Origin: an uncultured Lachnospiraceae bacterium
GTDB taxonomy: Bacteria; Bacillota; Clostridia; Lachnospirales; Lachnospiraceae
Assembly: GCA_910589195.1 (NCBI GenBank)
Contig: CAJUTC010000051.1
Coordinates: 1-20,355, forward strand
Length of the DNA: 20,355 nucleotides
Direction of reading: 5' to 3'
Numbering within the stretch: the first letter of the stretch is position 1; every line of letters begins with the position of its first letter. Shown one piece after another: positions 1-6,933 of the stretch. The translations under genes and the position numbers were made by a program. Under the pieces are notes generated by a model that saw only the letters and a list, made by a program, of their open reading frames with translations, was not told the origin of the DNA and did no database searches.

Positions 1-96
1 GGGCTATACCGCCTAATCTGAAATTACTTCCCTCTAACCGTAAACATTTGATTTTCCGGGGTTTTTGAGCAATTTTGATACGGTTTGAACAGCCGA

Positions 97-486
97 TTAA
101 CGCTTGCTGAACTGCGGAGCGCGACGGGCCGCTTTGAGGCCGTACTTCTTTCTCTCTTTCATTCTTGGATCCCTGGTTAAATATCCAGCCTTCTTTAAAA
201 TCGGGCGGAAATCAGCATCTGCCTGCAATAAAGCACGGGAAATACCATGGCGGATTGCGCCTGCCTGTCCAGAAAAACCGCCGCCGTGTACATTAACTAA
301 AACATCATACTTGTCTGTGGTTTCTGTTGCAACTAATGGCTGGCGAACAATCAGCTTTAAAGTTTCTAACCCTAAATACTCGTCAATATCTCTTTTATTA
401 ATGGTGATAGTTCCATTGCCTGGTACTAAATATACTCTGGCGATTGATTTTTTTCTTCTGCCTGTTCCGTAAAACTTATTAGCCAT
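97..486 (-). CDS. rpsI: 30S ribosomal protein S9 (uS9)
   Basis: Small-subunit protein whose C-terminal tail reaches the P-site tRNA in the 30S head. The 129-residue product has the family's N-terminal GTGRRKKSIARV stretch, the central VHGGG-SGQAGAIRHGISRAL core and the basic C-terminus ending in QFSKR. The frame is open 8 codons further upstream, but the ATG at 486 is chosen because GGAGG sits a normal distance before it and the protein then starts MANKFYG as in relatives. It follows rplM by 27 nt, the usual pair. The 96 nt downstream contain only a weak 7-bp inverted repeat (36-42 with 79-85) and no convincing terminator, so transcription may continue past the window edge. Confidence 0.98.
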   Translation of the reverse strand: MANKFYGTGRRKKSIARVYLVPGNGTITINKRDIDEYLGLETLKLIVRQPLVATETTDKYDVLVNVHGGGFSGQAGAIRHGISRALLQADADFRPILKKAGYLTRDPRMKERKKYGLKAARRAPQFSKR

Positions 487-513
487 TTTTTCTTCCTCCT
501 TCCAACACACTGA

Positions 514-942
514 TTAAAATGCTAAAACTTCTGGTTTCTGTGCAGCCTGCTGATGTTCTGGGCCTGCATATACATGAAGCTTCTTAATCATGCTCCTTCC
601 CAGAGGTCCCTTTGGAAGCATACCTTTAACAGCTAACTCAATTACTTTTTCCGGCTTTTTTGCCATCATCTCACGTAAGGTGGTTTCCTTCATACCGCCT
701 ACATAATCAGAATGACGGTAATAAATCTTCTGATCCAGCTTTTTTCCGGTTACCTTAATATGCTCGGCATTTACAATTACCACATAATCGCCGCAATCCA
801 TATGTGGCGTGAAAATTGGCTTATTCTTACCTCTTAAAACCTTAGCTACTTCAGCAGCTAAACGGCCTAATGTATATCCGGTAGCATCTACTACATACCA
901 TTTTCTTTCAATTGTCGCTGGACTAGCCATAAAACTCTTCAT
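514..942 (-). CDS. rplM: 50S ribosomal protein L13 (uL13)
   Basis: Early-assembly protein of the large subunit, 142 residues, the normal length. The sequence shows the family landmarks: RKWYVVDA near residue 14, TLGRLAAEVAKVLRGKNKP, GDYVVIVNAE, KIYYRHSDYVGG and the GMLPKGPLGR motif at about residues 108-117. The ATG at 942 is preceded by AGGAGG at 7-8 nt. The gene is first in the rplM-rpsI transcription unit and sits behind its own strong promoter and a structured leader, which in this family is an autoregulatory site. truA lies 181 nt upstream on the same strand. Confidence 0.98.
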   Translation of the reverse strand: MKSFMASPATIERKWYVVDATGYTLGRLAAEVAKVLRGKNKPIFTPHMDCGDYVVIVNAEHIKVTGKKLDQKIYYRHSDYVGGMKETTLREMMAKKPEKVIELAVKGMLPKGPLGRSMIKKLHVYAGPEHQQAAQKPEVLAF

Positions 943-1040
943 GGTTTAACCTCCTGTTGAAAATCCAATTCCTACTTCTATCGTTTATCAAAAGATGCTC
1001 TCCGGGGCTTTGGTAAGCACGCTTTTGCCTAACGTCACAG
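943..1040 (-). promoter_or_regulatory. Probable L13 leader (structured 5' UTR of rplM)
   Basis: The roughly 98-nt untranslated leader between the rplM promoter and its ATG folds around a stem CAAAAG/CTTTTG (ends at 1027 and 989), with an inner TGCT/AGCA helix and a large C-rich loop containing CCAAAGCCCCGGAG. This layout and the position directly before rplM fit the L13 leader family described in Firmicutes, where L13 is thought to bind its own mRNA and repress it. The assignment rests on recalled family features, the visible helices and context; a covariance-model search was not possible. Confidence 0.68.
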
Positions 1041-1046
1041 TTATTA

Positions 1047-1075
1047 ATTATATAATAGCTGGTAATCTGTGTCAA
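1047..1075 (-). promoter_or_regulatory. Promoter of rplM-rpsI
   Basis: A perfect housekeeping sigma-factor promoter on the minus strand: TTGACA at 1070-1075 and TATAAT at 1047-1052 with a 17-nt spacer (1053-1069). Transcription would begin near 1040, leaving the structured leader before rplM. The site lies in the 181-nt gap after truA, so rplM-rpsI can be expressed independently of the ECF/truA unit. No terminator is visible between truA and this promoter, so some read-through from truA is likely. Confidence 0.92.
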
Positions 1076-1123
1076 CCATTTTTTCACGTTTTTTCGGGAT
1101 TTTTTACCCTTTTTTCCACTTGT

Positions 1124-2743
1124 TCACGCAAGAGAGCTGTTCCTTTTTCTATCATTCTCATCAAACAAGTTACTTACGGCGCAGAAAAAGTCTGGACGCT
1201 TTCGAACTACTTGGAACCCGGCATTTTCGTAAAGATACCGGGCACTTTGATTGCTGTCGGCTACCATAAGCACCAATTTATATACTCCCTGTAGTCTGGC
1301 AAAATCTTCTACACAGGAAAGTACTTTCCTTCCATAACCCAGATTTCTGAATTCCTTTTTAATCGCAATAATATCAATCGAAATAAGCTCCATCCCATCT
1401 TCTTTCTTTGGAAGCAAAACCAGAACACCGATTTGCGTTTCCTCTGCGTAAATCCAGAAAAAGAAACTTCCTTTTTCTTCCTCCTCCTGAATCATAGTTT
1501 CATCATACGTAGCGGAACCAGGAAGTGTGAAAAAAGCTTCATTATAAGTTTCCAACCAGTTCTTCCAATCCTCTTTTTTCAATGGACAAAGCCAAACGGC
1601 GGATTGTATTTCTTGCAGCTTTTGTAATTCTTTGGTTTCTTGTATGTTTTGTGACTCTTGTAGTTCTTTGGTTTCTCGAATGTCTTTCGGCCCGTTTTGC
1701 TGCCTGGCTTCTCCTGCTCTTTCTGTTATTTCTTTCTCCATCTCCAGATAGCAGTAATTTTTGTTCATCTGATAATAGCCAAAGCTTTGTCCATCCTGAA
1801 TCCGGCTGCTACTGTCAGCTACATAAATCCATTTTGCCCCGTTTCTGGCAGCCTGATGAACCAGCCGTGTTACAAGACGATGAAATTCCCCATCTTCACA
1901 GCGCCATATTACCACATATGCTTTTTTCTTTGGCGCAATCTCACGCTGAACCAGCAAATACTTCCAATACTTATTGGACACCATGGTTTCTGGTGGCAGT
2001 GTTTTCTCATACTCCAGATTGATCAGTGTCAGCCCCTTTGCTGGAAGCGTAGGGCCGGCTGCCTGGCGGCTTCTGGCATCCAAAATTTCCTCAACACGTT
2101 TGGGAGGATACAATCCAGTCCCTACCCGAAGCAGTGTTCCCGCTATAATCCGCACCATATTATAGAGAAAACCATTGCCGCTGATCCGGATTACTACAAT
2201 ATCATCCGCTCCCCGTTCTATTGTCAAGCTATGGATTGTCCGAACCGTTTCTTCTGCCTGGGTTCTGACTGTACAAAAGCTTCTGAAATCATGTTCTCCA
2301 ACCAAATAAGCCGCCGCCTGTTTCATTTTGTCTACATCCAGTGGAAAATAACAAAAATATGTATACAGGCGGTTCACTGGCATATCGATCTTCCGGTTCA
2401 GGATCTTATATTCATATGTTTTGGTACAATTCTGCTTTCTGGGATGCCAGTTCATCAAAACTTCCTCCGAAGACTGAATCTGGATATCTTCCGGAAGCCT
2501 CTGGTTTAACGCAAAACAAATTTTATCTCCTGGCATCCTGTTTTCTGTGTCAAAAACCGCCACATTTCCCAGCGCATGGACACCAGAATCAGTTCGGCTG
2601 GCTCCAATGACCATAATTGGCTCCTTTAAAAGCTCTGATAATGTCTGATTCAACACAGCTTCGATGGACAGACCATTGGGTTGTAACTGCCACCCATGAT
2701 AATGGGTTCCGTCATAGGCAACCACTAACTTAATTCGCTTCAT
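1124..2743 (-). CDS. truA: TruA tRNA pseudouridine(38-40) synthase fused to a GNAT acetyltransferase domain
   Basis: Residues 1-247 form a complete TruA, which makes pseudouridine at tRNA positions 38-40. It carries the RTDSGVHALGN motif with catalytic Asp52 and the GFLYNMVRIIAGTL segment at 191-204. Ordinary TruA would stop near residue 248, but the frame runs on to 539. Residues 255-336 form an alpha/beta segment (KKAYVVIWRC, ARNGAKWIYVADSS) that looks like part of a GNAT fold. Residues 338-380 form a charged Gln/Glu-rich linker with a 12-residue duplication. Residues 383-525 are a GNAT domain with the acetyl-CoA loop RNLGYG (466-471) and NQSARYLYENAGF (498-510). The ATG at 2743 follows AGGAG by 8 nt. 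An internal ATG at residue 254 has no ribosome binding site, so a true fusion is favoured over two genes. The acetyl acceptor is unknown. Confidence 0.93.
   Translation of the reverse strand: MKRIKLVVAYDGTHYHGWQLQPNGLSIEAVLNQTLSELLKEPIMVIGASRTDSGVHALGNVAVFDTENRMPGDKICFALNQRLPEDIQIQSSEEVLMNWHPRKQNCTKTYEYKILNRKIDMPVNRLYTYFCYFPLDVDKMKQAAAYLVGEHDFRSFCTVRTQAEETVRTIHSLTIERGADDIVVIRISGNGFLYNMVRIIAGTLLRVGTGLYPPKRVEEILDARSRQAAGPTLPAKGLTLINLEYEKTLPPETMVSNKYWKYLLVQREIAPKKKAYVVIWRCEDGEFHRLVTRLVHQAARNGAKWIYVADSSSRIQDGQSFGYYQMNKNYCYLEMEKEITERAGEARQQNGPKDIRETKELQESQNIQETKELQKLQEIQSAVWLCPLKKEDWKNWLETYNEAFFTLPGSATYDETMIQEEEEKGSFFFWIYAEETQIGVLVLLPKKEDGMELISIDIIAIKKEFRNLGYGRKVLSCVEDFARLQGVYKLVLMVADSNQSARYLYENAGFQVVRKRPDFFCAVSNLFDENDRKRNSSLA
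1607..1681 (-). repeat. 36-bp tandem repeat in the TruA-GNAT linker
   Basis: Two adjacent, slightly diverged 36-bp units encode residues 355-379 of the fusion protein. Each unit carries the peptide ETKELQ (357-362 and 369-374) followed by a Gln-rich half (ESQNIQ versus KLQEIQ). Because the unit is a multiple of three, copy-number change would lengthen or shorten the linker without breaking the frame. The linker is probably helical or disordered; no function is assigned. Confidence 0.75.
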
Positions 2744-2785
2744 CCCTCATTCTCCTGAATACCTTGATAACGGTTTCCTTGCTTC

Positions 2786-3583
2786 CTACAAAAAGCGCAG
2801 ACCGATCATGCCAGCCAGATAGCCAAGCTGCAGGCCATAAGCCAGCCGATCACGGAGCGCATAGTGAAGAGGCTTCATTTTCGTCCTTCCATTCCCGCCA
2901 CGGTAGCACCTGGCCTCCATGGCCATGGCAAGATCCGTCGCGCGCCGGAAGGCGGAGATGAAAAGCGGAACTAAAAGGGGCACCATCGCTTTTACTTTCT
3001 GAATCAGGTTTCCGCTTTCAAAATCTGCCCCTCTTGCCATCTGTGCCTTCATAATCTTGTCGGTTTCCTCCACCAGAATCGGAATAAATCGCAGGGCAAT
3101 GGACATCATCATGGAAATCTCATGAACCGGCACTCTCACTTTATTCAAAAATCCCATACCCTTTTCCAGGCCGTCTGTCAGCGCATTCGGCGTAGTGGTC
3201 AGCGTCATAATCGTGGATCCCAATACCAGATAAATCAGGCGGATTGCCATAAACCCTGCCATCCGCACCCCTTCTCTTGTAATTTTAATGATCCAAAACT
3301 GTACCAGAACTTCCCCGGTGGTTAAAAACAAATTAAAGCTGACGCTGAGCAAAAGCAGAACCAGCATAGACCTTAACCCTTTTACCATAAAGGAAAATGG
3401 CACCTTTGTCATCTTAATTACGAAAATCAGAAAAACGGTAGCCAGCATATATCCCCAGACGCTCGTTGTAACAAACAACGATATAACAAAAACCAGGGTG
3501 CCAAACAGCTTCGTCCTGGGATCCAACCGATGGATCACCGAATCCACCGGATAATATTGTCCTAATGTAATCTCTCGCAGCAT
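2786..3583 (-). CDS. ecfT: ECF transporter transmembrane component EcfT
   Basis: Membrane scaffold of an energy-coupling-factor importer. It holds the two ATPases and exchanges substrate-specific S components for vitamins or metal ions. The 265-residue protein has hydrophobic segments at about 27-58, 72-90 and 108-130. It has the two cytoplasmic coupling motifs that contact the ATPases: Ala-Arg-Gly at 183-185 and a second Ala-Arg motif at 224-226 reading ARC followed by YRGG. A TTG codon opens the frame 9 nt upstream, but it abuts the AGGAG, so the ATG at 3583, 9 nt after AGGAG, is taken as start. It lies 45 nt after ecfA2 and 42 nt before truA. No S component is encoded nearby, as expected for a shared (group II) module. 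Confidence 0.95.
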   Translation of the reverse strand: MLREITLGQYYPVDSVIHRLDPRTKLFGTLVFVISLFVTTSVWGYMLATVFLIFVIKMTKVPFSFMVKGLRSMLVLLLLSVSFNLFLTTGEVLVQFWIIKITREGVRMAGFMAIRLIYLVLGSTIMTLTTTPNALTDGLEKGMGFLNKVRVPVHEISMMMSIALRFIPILVEETDKIMKAQMARGADFESGNLIQKVKAMVPLLVPLFISAFRRATDLAMAMEARCYRGGNGRTKMKPLHYALRDRLAYGLQLGYLAGMIGLRFL

Positions 3584-3628
3584 ATCAGTCAACTCCTATC
3601 ACAGCCATTTCGTCTATGTGCTTTGGCC

Positions 3629-4477
3629 TTATTTCCTTAGCGCCTTTAAAATAGCGTCCCTGGCTTCTGCTACTGTAGTCAAATCGTCAGCAATCTCCAC
3701 TCCATGCTCTCTCAGCTCATGCACCACATATGTAATCTGTGGCGCTGCCAGCCCCATTTTTTCCAGTTCTTTATAATGCTTAAATACCTGTTTCGGACTA
3801 TCATCAAACACCTTTTCTCCATGGTTCATAACCAGCAGCCGATCTGCATACCGGGCCATGTCCTCCATGCTGTGGGATACCAAGATGATGGTCATTTTCT
3901 TTTCCTGGTGAAGGGCTGAAATCTCATCTAATATTTCATCCCGTCCTTTGGGATCTAGACCTGCTGTAGGTTCATCTAAAATCAGCACCTGGGGGCGCAT
4001 AGCCAATACTCCAGCTATAGCTACCCGGCGTTTCTGGCCTCCGGACAGTTCGAAAGGAGATTGTCGATAAAAACTTTCATCTAATCCCACCAGCTCTAAC
4101 GCTCCTCTGGCCCGCTCCTCTATCTCGTCTTTGGAAAGCCCCAAATTTTTCGGGCCGAAGCATACATCTGAAAATACATCGACTTCAAACAACTGATGTT
4201 CCGGGTACTGAAAAACCAGCCCCACTTTACTTCGAAGCCCTTTCATGTCATACCCTTCTGAGTAAATATTTTCACCATTGTAATAAATGTTTCCACTGCT
4301 TCCCCGGAGCAACCCATTCAAATGCTGAATCAGGGTAGATTTTCCGGAACCGGTATGCCCAATCAGACCTACAAACTGCCCGTCCTCTATTGTGACATTT
4401 ACATCTTTTAACGCATACTGTTCAAAAGCAGTTCCTTCTCCGTATATATGGTTCAAATGCTCTACTTTAATTGCCAT
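3629..4477 (-). CDS. ecfA2: ECF transporter ATPase EcfA2
   Basis: Second ATP-hydrolysing subunit of the ECF module, 282 residues. Visible ABC motifs: Walker A GHTGSGKST at 40-48, Q-loop Gln90 in VFQYPEHQLF, signature LSGGQKRR from 144, Walker B LILDEP with Glu169, and switch His202. The C-terminal 50 residues (YKELEKMGLAAPQITYVVHEL) are the dimerisation extension typical of EcfA proteins. The frame begins upstream with TTG, but the ATG at 4477 has AGGAG 6 nt before it and gives the usual MAIKVE start. Upstream, 136 nt separate it from ecfA1; this gap holds a weak imperfect hairpin and no terminator. Confidence 0.96.
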   Translation of the reverse strand: MAIKVEHLNHIYGEGTAFEQYALKDVNVTIEDGQFVGLIGHTGSGKSTLIQHLNGLLRGSSGNIYYNGENIYSEGYDMKGLRSKVGLVFQYPEHQLFEVDVFSDVCFGPKNLGLSKDEIEERARGALELVGLDESFYRQSPFELSGGQKRRVAIAGVLAMRPQVLILDEPTAGLDPKGRDEILDEISALHQEKKMTIILVSHSMEDMARYADRLLVMNHGEKVFDDSPKQVFKHYKELEKMGLAAPQITYVVHELREHGVEIADDLTTVAEARDAILKALRK

Positions 4478-4613
4478 TGCTCTCTCCTGTTTTTCGATTT
4501 CCAACTGTATGCAAGTTAGTCCAATCCATTCGGATAAACGATACTCACCCGAAGACCATTGGATTCCCGCCTATGCGCAAGTTATTCCTTATTTTTCCGG
4601 CAAAAACGCATGT

Positions 4614-5474
4614 TTACCCTTCCGAAAGCAAAGGAAGAAGGCATTCCATCAGCTCTTTCCTGGTCAGGATTCCTTCTGGCAGCTCCACTCCGGCTTTTTT
4701 CAGCTCATAGGCTAGTTCCGTTACCTGCGGAACGTCCAACCGGTAAGATTTCAGTCGTTCCACCTGGGAGAAAATCTCCCGTGGGGTGCCATCCATAACA
4801 ATCTTTCCGTCATCCATTACGATTACCCGATCTGCATTTACCACTTCTTCCATATAATGGGTAATTAAAAGGACGGTAATCCCCTCCCGCTGGTTTAATT
4901 CCCGCACGGTTTTGATTACTTCCTTACGCCCATTGGGATCTAGCATTGCTGTTGGTTCATCTAAAATAATGCACTCAGGTTTCATGGCCATCACGCCCGC
5001 AATCGCCACCCGTTGCTTCTGCCCTCCTGACAGCTTATTGGGGGATTTCATCCGGTAGGCCGTCATGCCTACCGCCTCCAGGCTTTCATCTACCCGTTTC
5101 CAAATCTCCTCTGTAGAAACCCCTATATTCTCCGGTCCAAATCCCACATCCTCTTCTACCACATTGCCGATGATCTGATTGTCTGGATTCTGGAATACCA
5201 TTCCGGCAGTCTTTCGGATATTCCATATATGGGACGCATCCTGGGTATCCATCTCCGAAATCCAAATCGTTCCTTCTGTAGGAAGAAGGATACCATTAAC
5301 ATGTTTTGCGAATGTGGATTTTCCGGATCCATTATGTCCCAAAATCGCTACAAAGTCGCCTTTTTGGATTTCCACGTCTACCGCGTCAATCGCCCGGTTT
5401 ACTTCTTCAATGTTGTCGTTTTCATCTCTCCGAATATAGTCATAAATAAGCTTGCTTGCTTTTATAATTCCCAT
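4614..5474 (-). CDS. ecfA1: ECF transporter ATPase EcfA1
   Basis: First ATPase of the ECF module, 286 residues, forming a heterodimer with EcfA2 below EcfT. Motifs: Walker A GHNGSGKST at 46-54, Q-loop Gln95 in VFQNPDNQI, signature LSGGQKQR from 148, Walker B CIILDEPT with Glu173, and switch His206. The C-terminal extension (KSYRLDVPQVTELAYELKKAGVELP) matches EcfA family tails. The ATG at 5474 follows GAGG at 6 nt. It is the first gene of the ecfA1-ecfA2-ecfT-truA unit and has a good promoter about 95 nt upstream. In Bacillus-type genomes this module directly follows rplQ; here two wall-protein genes lie between. Confidence 0.96.
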   Translation of the reverse strand: MGIIKASKLIYDYIRRDENDNIEEVNRAIDAVDVEIQKGDFVAILGHNGSGKSTFAKHVNGILLPTEGTIWISEMDTQDASHIWNIRKTAGMVFQNPDNQIIGNVVEEDVGFGPENIGVSTEEIWKRVDESLEAVGMTAYRMKSPNKLSGGQKQRVAIAGVMAMKPECIILDEPTAMLDPNGRKEVIKTVRELNQREGITVLLITHYMEEVVNADRVIVMDDGKIVMDGTPREIFSQVERLKSYRLDVPQVTELAYELKKAGVELPEGILTRKELMECLLPLLSEG

Positions 5475-5568
5475 CTTAAACCTCGCTCATCCGAGAATCT
5501 GACAATTCCCTTCATCCCATAAGTCAACCTTATCAAGTCCTTTGGTTAACCATTCAACCCGTTTCTCC

Positions 5569-5597
5569 ATTTTAGTAGATTCTTTCCCAATAGTCAA
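5569..5597 (-). promoter_or_regulatory. Promoter of ecfA1-ecfA2-ecfT-truA
   Basis: Minus-strand TTGACT at 5592-5597 and TAAAAT at 5569-5574, separated by 17 nt. The predicted start near 5562 leaves a leader of almost 90 nt before the ecfA1 ATG. The promoter lies just downstream of the terminator that closes the wall-protein cassette, which is the arrangement expected for a separate transcription unit. Confidence 0.82.
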
Positions 5598-5675
5598 GGA
5601 TTTGATATACTTTCCTGTATCCTTTTTATGCGATACGATTCCAAAAATAAGCGTCAGCAATGTTTCTGTATCCAT

Positions 5676-5705
5676 AAACACAAAGAAAGGCTCCTATGGA
5701 GCCTT
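5676..5705 (-). terminator. Intrinsic terminator of the wall-protein cassette
   Basis: On the minus strand a perfect 8-bp stem AAGGCTCC/GGAGCCTT with a 3-nt loop is followed by the T-rich run TCTTTGTGTTT. It lies 84 nt after the stop of the second wall-binding gene and upstream of the ecfA1 promoter. In the plus direction there is no T-tract, so it works one way. A 9-bp inverted repeat, CGATACGAT at 5631-5639 and ATCGTATCG at 5759-5767, encloses it. Confidence 0.85.
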
Positions 5706-5788
5706 CCCTAAAACAATTTATTACGATAGCAGCAAAAAACCCTACTCTACCTTATCTTATCGTATCGTTAATTCCAATAAGCAAGCTT

Positions 5789-6913
5789 TCAGGATGCGTT
5801 TTCTGGCGCAGCCAGGTATTTTCCATCCCTTCCAATCGGATACTGGCCATCAATTACAGTATTTTCAGCCATGGAACCGTCTGGATTCATGTAATACCAT
5901 TCGTTCGGGTCCGTCTGGAGCCACCCTACCGCCATCTGGCCGTTGGAATTAAAATAATACCATTTCTGTTCCTGCTCCATCCAGCCAGTCTGCATCTCTC
6001 CCTGCTGGTTCATGTAATACCAGTGATCCGATTCTTTATCCTGGAACCAGCCAGTAACCGCATATCCGTTTTCGTCAAAATAATACCATTTTCCCTGAAT
6101 CATTTTCCACTGGGAGGCAGGAACCGTTCCGTCTTCTCCCTGGTATTGCCTCCCTGCCTGATAATTTCTCCAGGTTCCTTCTGTTTCTCCAAGCTGTTCC
6201 TGTTCTATTGTCACAACATCCATGGATGGAACATATTCTCCGGTAAACAGGTATTTTCTTTCCTGGGTATTTTTACCTTTTGCCCGGACTTCATAAAAGT
6301 AGCTTCCTTCTGATTCCAAATAATCGCTGATGTCAACACTGGTTCCGGTAACTTCCAGTGTTTTCACCCAGATATCATTCTGGTACAGACGCAGCTCATA
6401 CATGGTTGCATAGGGAACCTTTTTCCACACAGCTCTTGTTTTATTGCTGTCGCTCCAACCAGCTTCCTCTGTCATTCCAAGCTGAATTGTTGGTGTATAC
6501 CGGATCGTCACATGGAGTACGGACTGATTGCCTTCTTCAGCAGATGCGCTTCTGAAATCAGCGCCGCTGATACTGCATTTGCTGCTCTTATAATTCTCTT
6601 CAAACACTCTGCCCTCATTAGCAGTAATGGTCAAATACCCATACACTATCTTCCCTGGCTTCCAATCTCCCACTTCTTTGCTCCAACTCACCTCTGTAAG
6701 CTGGCAGCTTGAAGGGGTAATGCGGATGATAGGTTCTGTAATCTCCCCTTCTGCTTTTCCGTTTTCTAATGTAATGGTTAAATTCCCTATTGTGCCTGCT
6801 CCGAAAGCAGTAACGGCTGAACCTGCTCCAAAGAAAGCAGTTCCGGCGCCTGCCCCAATAAAAGCGGCAGCGATTCCAATCAGAAGTTTCCTTACTCCAT
6901 GTCTGATTCCCAT
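5789..6913 (-). CDS. Secreted or surface protein with C-terminal cell-wall-binding repeats (second of pair)
   Basis: A 374-residue exported protein. Residues 1-9 are basic (MGIRHGVRK), followed by a long Gly/Ala-rich hydrophobic stretch (10-43) that is either a signal peptide or an N-terminal membrane anchor. Residues 45-140 are a beta-rich region, and 150-228 look fibronectin-III-like (RAVWKKVPYATMYELRLYQ, EGSYFYEVRAKG). Residues 268-350 hold about four choline-binding-type repeats (GKWYYFDENGYAVTGW, HWYYMNQQGEMQTGW, KWYYFNSNGQMAVGW, EWYYMNPDGSMA). No catalytic domain is visible, so it is probably a wall adhesin or scaffold. An ATG at 6934 overlaps the previous stop but lacks a ribosome binding site; the ATG at 6913, preceded by AAGGAAGG, is preferred. 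It is a paralogue of the gene upstream and probably co-transcribed with it. Confidence 0.85.
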   Translation of the reverse strand: MGIRHGVRKLLIGIAAAFIGAGAGTAFFGAGSAVTAFGAGTIGNLTITLENGKAEGEITEPIIRITPSSCQLTEVSWSKEVGDWKPGKIVYGYLTITANEGRVFEENYKSSKCSISGADFRSASAEEGNQSVLHVTIRYTPTIQLGMTEEAGWSDSNKTRAVWKKVPYATMYELRLYQNDIWVKTLEVTGTSVDISDYLESEGSYFYEVRAKGKNTQERKYLFTGEYVPSMDVVTIEQEQLGETEGTWRNYQAGRQYQGEDGTVPASQWKMIQGKWYYFDENGYAVTGWFQDKESDHWYYMNQQGEMQTGWMEQEQKWYYFNSNGQMAVGWLQTDPNEWYYMNPDGSMAENTVIDGQYPIGRDGKYLAAPENAS

Positions 6914-6933
6914 TTCCTTGTTTCCTTCCTTCA

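Noticed and set aside
1081..1120. GGG/CCC hairpin with T-runs as a plus-strand terminator near the end of truA
   Set aside because: The stem is only 3 bp, and no plus-strand gene exists for it to terminate.
1982..1984. Internal ATG (residue 254 of the TruA fusion) as start of a separate GNAT gene
   Set aside because: No Shine-Dalgarno sequence precedes it and the frame is continuous with TruA; kept as part of the fusion.
1697..2509. Long plus-strand open frame (270 codons) opposite truA
   Set aside because: It is antisense to a clearly conserved enzyme, is rich in Cys, His and Pro in an unnatural mix, and has no ribosome binding site.
5487..5681. A 64-codon minus-strand frame between the wall-protein terminator and ecfA1
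   Set aside because: It overlaps the terminator T-run and the whole ecfA1 promoter, the only Shine-Dalgarno-like sequence is the 3' arm of the terminator, and the protein resembles nothing I recognise.
5696..6313. Plus-strand open frame (205 codons) opposite the second wall-protein gene
   Set aside because: It is a shadow of the Trp/Tyr-rich repeats on the other strand, with no family resemblance.
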